From Cryptomeria japonica (taxonomy: Eukaryota > Streptophyta > Pinopsida > Cupressales > Cupressaceae), in contig NC_081411.1 in assembly GCF_030272615.1 (NCBI RefSeq), positions 213,025,744 to 213,089,743 of the forward strand: DNA of 64,000 nt, written 5' to 3'. The position numbers were made by a program, and so were the translations under genes. Of this stretch, positions 57,701-64,000 are shown piece after piece. The notes beneath the pieces are model-generated. The model had not been told where the DNA came from, did not search any database, and saw only the letters and a list, made by a program, of their open reading frames with translations. The stretch's first letter is position 1. Each line of letters opens with the position of its first letter.

Positions 57701-58149
57701 CTGGATCCAAAGGACAAATACTTTTTAATGGAGTTTCATTCTCAAAAATAGGGCAAATAACTTCGATTCTAAGCTTCTTCAAGGAAAAGTCACGAAAAAA
57801 GATTACCTCATCAGCAAACATCTTCGCACCTTGTGAAATTCCTTCACATACTTTTGAAAAATCTGATGCAACGGGCGCCATCATATCTCTAAGTCTCATT
57901 CTGCTGTCCAGAACTTTAGAGGGCGAACCCTGCGTACATGGAAATCTGGGTTATGCAACACTGTTATGAATGGTTAACTCAAAGTATTTAAACCCAAATT
58001 AAAACTAGAAAATAATTTCCCCTAACCTCATTAGTAAAAGGAGATAATACATGCTCTATATAGCCAATAGCCAATTCAAAGTGAAATTCGGAAGGACTGT
58101 TGGAAGTCCTGTCACTGGAAGAAGATGCCGAAGTTCCAGCGCTATTCAT
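54741..58149 (-). CDS. Receptor-like cytoplasmic kinase gene, nine coding exons
   Basis: Exons (minus): 58,149-58,027 (ATG, 'MNSAGTSASSSDRTSN'), 57,929-57,807, about 57,690-57,375, 57,193-57,009, 56,812-56,409, 56,299-56,101, 56,012-55,730, 55,201-55,048 and 54,950-54,741, with matching intron phases from exon 3 onward. The kinase domain is complete: Gly loop 'LDQGGFGYTYR', Lys in 'VVVKRS', Glu in 'LVDELFVIANLRHPNIL', 'IVHRDIKPTNILLD', 'VSDFGIARML', 'GYIAPE' and 'KADIYSFGLLLL'. The activation loop has an insertion of about 20 residues. It should phosphorylate Ser/Thr of unknown substrates. The N-terminal part is helical without signal peptide or membrane segment. Between exons 2 and 3 no phase-0 acceptor fits: either 57,806-57,690 is coding with a one-base shift, or the gene is damaged. 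A TGA at 54,741 precedes a conserved-looking tail in another frame (54,740-54,623). Confidence 0.72.
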
Positions 58150-58640
58150 TTTCAGTTCTTGAGATCAATATCATCTCACAAGGGGGTAAGGTATGTATGC
58201 TTCATTTGTAGTGCAGTTAAATGTCTCTTGCAAGAAATATGAGACAGTCCCATATTGTTCAAATTCATCCAGGTAATATCTGTGACTCATATACAGATTG
58301 CTGGCATCCTAGACTATAAAAGATCCTTTCCTTTCCTTTTCTCCTCAATTGATCAAACTGCCATAAAAACAGATTCTCATACAGTAGACTATATAATGAA
58401 CAATGAAAAAGAGTATATCTTGGAGGACAGACGCTTGAGCTATTAGTAACTGTAACAATTCTTTTTGGGTTCAGAGGAGAGTCTGTAGGTCATACCTTTT
58501 CATTATCTTGTTATTCGTGAGGGTTTGCCTCCGTACACAGTTACCAACTGCAAGATCCCAAACCTCCTCTGCGATTGCCAATATCTTTGCTTGAAAACTC
58601 AAACGCAGAGAAGTTCGAAATTAAAAAACAAGTTTTCAAT
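58150..58640 (-). other. Probable 5' leader exon and intron of the kinase gene
   Basis: The minus strand has a candidate leader exon ending at 58,496 (AAAAG|GTATG donor) and an acceptor CTCAAG at 58,158, eight bases before the ATG. The leader (about 58,600-58,496) reads as protein-like in one frame ('ILAIAEEVWDLAVGNCV'), but splicing to the next exon gives a stop and no in-frame ATG is visible, so I treat it as untranslated. A different splice choice could extend the protein. Confidence 0.4.
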
Positions 58641-60177
58641 TTCCCCTTGCAAGGGGTAAGCCTTTCTAATATATCTGAGCACAACTCTCATGTACTAAAC
58701 ATAATTTTTATTTTTTTTGGTTGAATAGTATCAAAGAGTTGTAATTCAATTGATTTTTTAAACAGAAAGATAGTTGTTCATATCTAAGAAAGTTCTCAGT
58801 AATATTTTAGTTGAACAGCATGAATGAGTTGTAGTTCAATAAGAAAGTTCCGAGTAAGATTATGAATGATTTAAGTTGAAAATAATTTTTATTTTTATCT
58901 GTTTAATTAAAATATAATTTTTAAATTAAAAAGATATTACTTCATATTATTGTAATCGATTACATAAAATAAAATATCTTTACTTTAAACTGCTTAATTA
59001 ATACATAACTTTTAAATTACAAACTCTATAAATATAAAATAAATTGTGTCATAATCCACTACATAAAAACAAATTTCTTTTTAACATTACACGTCATATT
59101 ATCATAATCACTACATAAAATGAAAAGTACCAGCATATATCATCACTACATCATGCATTAACATGTGGAGGAAAATGTGCAATTCCGCGTGGGCCGTCAA
59201 TTCCTTGAATGAGATAAGCTGTTTCAAGGAAGGAGACCACAACGGCCAAATTATTGCGTGATGAATAAGCGATACTATTATGAAAAAGGCTTTACTTTTA
59301 ATTATTGTTCCGTTTTACCGTACTAAAATTTATGAATAGACTATTGATTTAGAATAAAAACATGCCTATAATTTAGGGACATTAATAAAAAAAAAATTCA
59401 ACAAAAATTCAACAAAAATTAATGTTATTTTTTAAATTCTTCTCGACATTTTAATTTTCTTTTACAATTTTTTTTATTATATATATTTCTTAATGTCTAG
59501 AGACTTTCTAGAGTGGCAATAAAGGTATTGCTAAATATTTTGAATATTTTGAAAATTTGACATTCATTTTTCGGTCTCAAGAATTAGTTGGTAGGACATT
59601 AACAACTGGTATTGGAAGAGTGGAAGGTATGATGGAAACAACGTATAATCTTGGGTGGTTTAGTAGTTTGCACTATCAATCAATCACAAATGAAACCTTT
59701 GTGTTTGGATTAAGGTGTCTCAATCTTTGAGTTCTAACATTTTTTTTTTTTGGTATTATTTGTTTAATATGGTCCATATTTAACAATATCCCAAGTTGCT
59801 AACTTTAATAGCAAGCCATATCACTTTTTGGGATTTATTGGGGAAGAGATTTTTACATACATAGTGAGGAGATCATCATAGAGTGCCACTTGTCAACTAG
59901 GCACTTCATGAGAGACTTGTAGCTTGTGCCTACTTAGGAAGTCCACCATAGTACCACTTGTCACTTGGGCACTCAGTTGGAGAAAGAAGTTACAAACTTC
60001 TTGGAGTTGCATGGTGGTCACATGTGTCAAGGCACTTGTGAGTTAACAATGCCTTGATCCCTACTTGGTACGAAGTTGGCACACACTTAGATAGTTGAGT
60101 TTGGAAACTAATATTGGTTCTAGAGTTATGCAAAATGGAGTTTCTAATTGCATGTTGAAGATGATAATATGATGAAA
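58641..60177. other. Non-coding stretch upstream of the kinase gene
   Basis: AT-rich; likely includes the kinase promoter near 58,640-58,900, but no convincing TATA position was fixed. A repeated 'gagttgtaattcaat' segment occurs at about 58,736 and 58,826. From about 59,820 to 60,170 a more GC-rich piece has two copies of 'ccacttgtca(a/c)' plus 'aggcactt'-like words, unexplained. Confidence 0.4.
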
Positions 60178-61589
60178 CAATAAGGATCCGATCAACTACT
60201 GAGAAAGGGGGGGGGGTGTGAATCAATAGATAGAAAACAAACTAAACTTTCACCAAACTTAATCCCAACTCACAAACAACTTGCTAAACTAACTGGTTTA
60301 GACATTGTATCAAAAACTGCAACTACACTGTCAAAATTTACTGGTTGACCAAAAAATCAAAGATATAATGCAACAGATCTAAAACTCACATACCATTTAA
60401 CGAAAACATTAAATCACTTTACTAACATCAGTAATAGCTCATTTGAGATCACTTCGGGTCATCTAAACATATCTAAGTGGCTTTACTAGTTAATCATATC
60501 AACCATATCAAAACACATCCACAAAATTATTCACCACTTGACACAATGATTTTTCACTTGGAAACCCAAATGGGAAAACCACGGTAGGGATGAATACCCA
60601 CAAGTATTTAGAACTCTTCTGAAGTTCGCCTTGTTAGGAGCCAAGCCTTGTTAGAAGCTTATACAATAATGTCCTGTCAAGAACAGATCCGGTTAGGGAC
60701 CACTCGGTTAAGGGATTGACTACAATACCCTGTTAAACGTAATAATCTGTTAGGAGTAACCTTAGTAGAGGATTTCAAATCCAAGCTAATGGATCACCTA
60801 GTTAGAGGATTTAAATAACACCAAGCCTGTTAAAGCTTACCCGATTAAGAGATTTAACTGTTGTAATGGTTAGAGAACAATAGGGTCTTTGTTGATCTAT
60901 TAATAGCACTTCTCTTCTTAATCAGATCTTTTTATGCTCCTATCTACCTTCACAACATTCTGTAGACACTCCTTCTGGTTCAGCAACAATCACACTACCA
61001 CACTTAATCAAAATTGCCAACACAATTACAAACAACTCATTGACCTTAAAAGAAAATAGAATAGGTCGGTAACACATCACAAAACCTAAAAATCTCATTG
61101 AGATTACAAACATATCGGTTCAAACATAACTGTTAGATTACATAACAATCAACTACACATTGTTCTAGACAACTTCAACTACTCCCGGATCACCGCACAT
61201 CGAATCCTGTAACTCATCACGCGCTTTTCACTTCATGCTATGCATTTGTTCATTCCCAAGATAAATAGTTATCTTCACGTGCCAAAACCACTTTGAAACT
61301 CATCACGTGCATCATGCTTATGTGACATCTTCATCTCTGATCACCATTCAATTATAGGTCATCACAACCAATTCACCAAGCTCCATCGGTTAGGGTTTTG
61401 CTTATCAACTGGTTATGGTTACCGATTGATCACTCTGCTTCAAATACCAATACTGATTTCCTTCACTGCTTTACTACCAGTTGCACTATTGCATCACTAT
61501 CGGTTGCAATACAACTTCATTACCGAGATGCTATTGACATCAATGACAACACTATACTTCATCAATGCAATCTTCATGTAATGCCAACA
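60178..61589 (-). repeat. LTR related to those of the pol-less element
   Basis: The upper end on minus is TGTTGGCATTACATG at 61,589, preceded by a purine tract (complement of 61,590-61,605), as in LTR 1 and LTR 2. The lower end is placed near 60,178, where 'aaggatccgatcaactactg' followed by a G run parallels 'ttaggattcccacagatactg' plus G run of LTR 2. Length about 1.4 kb; terminal CA mutated. About 350 bp of internal sequence (61,590-61,943) with 'ctccccctttgacaacaatg' words follows, cut by the second DNA transposon. No partner LTR in the window. Confidence 0.55.
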
Positions 61590-62248
61590 ATCTCCCTCTT
61601 TGATATTGATGGAAATACAAATATCAATACTGTTTGATCTTGACGATTGAGAGTAAAACACATACACAAGTATAGGAATCCTATTTTACATTTTACCATT
61701 TACTCTCCTTCAACTGTATCTCCATGTCTTCAGTTGGTAACTGGCTATTCAATCATATACAGTTCTTCTCCCCCTTTGACAACAATGCCAAAGTGAAAAG
61801 GTTAACCATTCCATGCTTGACTGATCTGCAGCTAGTTGCTCCCCCTGTGGAGTAGCTCCACTCTACACCAATCCATCTTCAAGAATTTTAATAAGCTCCA
61901 GGACTGATGTCTTCCACATCTACTTAATTGACTTCATGTAGGGGGGTATGTGCATAAAGATGGTGGTCAGAAAAGTGGACACCACCCAAAAAAAACATGG
62001 AAAAACAAGCAGTGCGTACGTGGTTCTAAAATTTGAAATGACCGCATATGCACTTAGGTTTGTTGTTCCCGAGCCTAGAGAAGGTAGCGCGTACGTGCTA
62101 CCTCTAGGAAAATGAGCGCGTACCCACTACTTATAGGAAAATGAGCATGTACATGCTAATAATCCCTAAAGAATGGCGTACGCAGTACCTGCCAAAAAAT
62201 GTTTAAAAAAAAACTGGGTCTTATTTTCCCATGAAAGGTGCGTTTTTA

Positions 62249-62432
62249 TTTTGTTTTTTCTTCATTTTCTCTCCTAAACCACGAACAGGGTGCTAGATTT
62301 CTCCTCCAGACACTATGGATCAAGGTTAGTTTTTGTTAATTTTTGTTTTTTCTTCATTTTCTCTCCTAAACCATGAACGGGTTGCTAGATTTCTCCTCCA
62401 GACACTATGGATCAAGGTTAGTTTTTGTTAAT
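62249..62432 (+). repeat. Tandem duplication of 92 bp covering the leader and first exon
   Basis: The segment 'tcttcattttctctcctaaa' to 'atggatcaaggttagttttt' is present twice with a period of 92 bases, so the ATGGATCAAG exon with its GTTAGT donor occurs at both 62,315 and 62,407. The first transposon copy has it once. Confidence 0.85.
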
Positions 62433-63917
62433 TTTTGTCTTTCTTTCCCATTTGTTCAATTTTTTTTACATTTTGAATTTAATTTCATTAATTTTGATTA
62501 AGGTTTTTCATTTTTTGTTTCAAGAACCAGATTCTTCTAATCCACAACAAGAACAACCAAATGCACCTCTTGAAAACTCACAAGATACACCCCCAATTCC
62601 TCCTTTTGATTGCACACCTGAAACAAAGGAGCAATTAATTAATCAGTTAGGACAAAATACGTCTAAAATTAATAGACTGATTGATAAATTGAAAACATCT
62701 GAACTTGAGCATCATCAATCCCTCGCCACTAACCTAGAAACATTAGCTAGTGATGCCATAGCTGCTTCCACACAAATTACCAAATGGGGAAACTTTAGGG
62801 ATAGGTGTCATCAATTCTATGCCGATGGGCTATCATACGAGGGAGTCAAAAACAAAAATATTAGTAAACAAGAAATATGTGCCCTTTTCATTGATCCCAA
62901 AATTGGTCAGTCGTTACCTCTTAATGCAAAGAGGTTTCTCATACATTGGTGTACCAATGTGCAGATGAAGAATCTTTTTTGGCAGATGTGGTAGATGGTC
63001 TTTAATGATCCACCTTGTAATAATTATGAGGTGTCATTATATTTTTTGAGAAAAGTATACTGTGAGTTTGTGCTCAATGTGCGGCCAAACTATTTTGACA
63101 TGAGAGAGTTCCATAGTAGAGGTGACGGCTCTGCCCAAGATAGACTTGGAGCCCGTAGGCGATTACCCATGGAGAGTTGCCGCCCACTAGCACCCAAACC
63201 CAAGGTACATCAGGCTGTCCCAGTAGAGCTGAAAGAGTCGATGGAGCTACAGACTCTTTAGGCGGCCACAACATTGACTGGTGCCATCATCCAGCATGGG
63301 ATGTCGTTAGCACGCCCTATTGTACTGGATGATTAGCCATTAGTTTCTCCAGGTGGCAACAGAGAGCCCATCCAACATATGTGTGTCAGTTGCTCAGGGA
63401 TATGCTCAGGGATAGATGATGCAGCTAGTGCAGATGGATCCACATCTCATCCATGCATGATTTATGAGAGTAGATGTCAGGCCCGTACGATTGAGGATTC
63501 ATGCTAGCAAATGAGTTGATGGACATGGTGTTTTCCCATCAGTAACAGACACAGGTGTGTTGATTTGAATTCATAGCATTTTATTTATCATTCACTTTAA
63601 ATTTGTAATTATATAAAAGAATTTTCATTTATACATTGATTTAAATTGAGAGAAATAATATGCATTTTAGGATGCAGTAGCGGTATCCCAAACTCCTCCC
63701 CCAGTTACTATAGCTGCAACTTCAATGCTTGAGGTATAAATTTTGTAACATGTTAAAATAGAATAGTACACTTTGAATTCAAAAAAAATATAAGATATAC
63801 TAACTATCTTTAATGATTGGTCCAATTTTTGGTTTGTAGGTGTTGACAGGGGACCAAATGTCTCAGATTGATGACATTACACTTTCAGTGATTGATTTTG
63901 GCCTACAAGGCTATACG
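62407..63917 (+). pseudogene. Unknown multi-exon gene of the DNA transposon, copy 2
   Basis: Exons matching copy 1: 62,407-62,416, 62,531-63,554, 63,671-63,733 and 63,840-63,917, with identical junctions; later exons lie beyond the window. Stops occur at 62,992 (TCG to TAG relative to copy 1), 63,259 (CAG to TAG) and about 63,334-63,345, and there is a small deletion near 63,500. Where copy 1 has TAG (38,064), this copy has CAG, so the ancestral reading frame was open there. The 'CVSCSGICSG' half of the Cys-rich cluster is kept; the second half is altered ('CMIYESRC'). Confidence 0.65.
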
Positions 63918-64000
63918 GTATCATATTTTGTACAACCCTTTTTATGTATTGTTTCGATGGAATATGCAAGTCATTTCATTTTAGATTTTTAAAATTATGT

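Larger units (their letters stand above)
61944..64000. mobile_element. Second copy of the two-gene DNA transposon, left part (runs off the window)
   Basis: Begins GGGTATGTGCATAAAGATGG and continues TGGTCAGAAAAGTGGACA, like the left TIR at 36,747. Subterminal GCGTACGTGC-like repeats lie at about 62,010-62,180, followed by the unknown gene. It is inserted in the internal region of a copia-type LTR element. The right end lies outside the window. Confidence 0.7.

Overview
The window is repeat-dominated nuclear DNA of a seed plant, most likely a conifer or other gymnosperm. The evidence is plant-type gypsy and copia LTR retrotransposons with tRNA-Met primer sites, a decayed plant PPR gene, decayed plant-mobile-domain genes, a plant receptor-like kinase gene, and a Penelope-like element with a GIY-YIG endonuclease (established knowledge: in land plants these are known mainly from conifers). 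No bacterial or organellar gene, tRNA, rRNA or CRISPR array was seen. One run of 500 N marks an assembly gap.

Layout. 0.6-1.5 kb: remnant of a LINE (minus). 1.6-3.5 and 7.1-9.0 kb: two decayed plant-mobile-domain (PMD) genes, with a PPR fragment at 3.6-4.15 kb and LTR pieces at about 4.4-6.1 and 9.16-10.41 kb. 11.3-33.1 kb: a minus-strand gypsy element with very long LTRs (about 4.8 kb) carrying telomere-like hairpins and a GC-rich minisatellite. Its 3' side is broken by a tandem LTR-internal-LTR-internal array of a pol-less LTR element that encodes a multi-zinc-knuckle Gag and a large unknown protein. 33.1-35.3 kb: a second gypsy pol fragment (plus strand) with a second RNase H domain.

36,747-48,342 is the most interesting object: an 11.6 kb DNA transposon with terminal inverted repeats, a candidate ATAG target duplication, palindromic GCGTACGCGC-like subterminal repeats, a multi-exon gene of unknown function (plus) and a converging DDE-transposase-like gene (minus). 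Four tandem units of a 359-bp repeat lie between the 3' ends of the two genes. It sits inside a third PMD gene, whose two parts flank it. The left part of a second copy occupies 61,944-64,000 and independently supports both the terminal repeat and the exon structure.

50,734-52,755 is a truncated Penelope-like element enclosed by long inverted repeats, each arm holding a hammerhead-ribozyme-like core. 53,227-53,705 is a MITE. 54,741-58,149 is the only likely host gene: a nine-exon receptor-like cytoplasmic kinase on the minus strand, with all kinase motifs present but probable frameshifts. Throughout, coding decay is dominated by CAG to TAG and CGA to TGA changes, as expected from deamination of methylated cytosines in silenced transposons.
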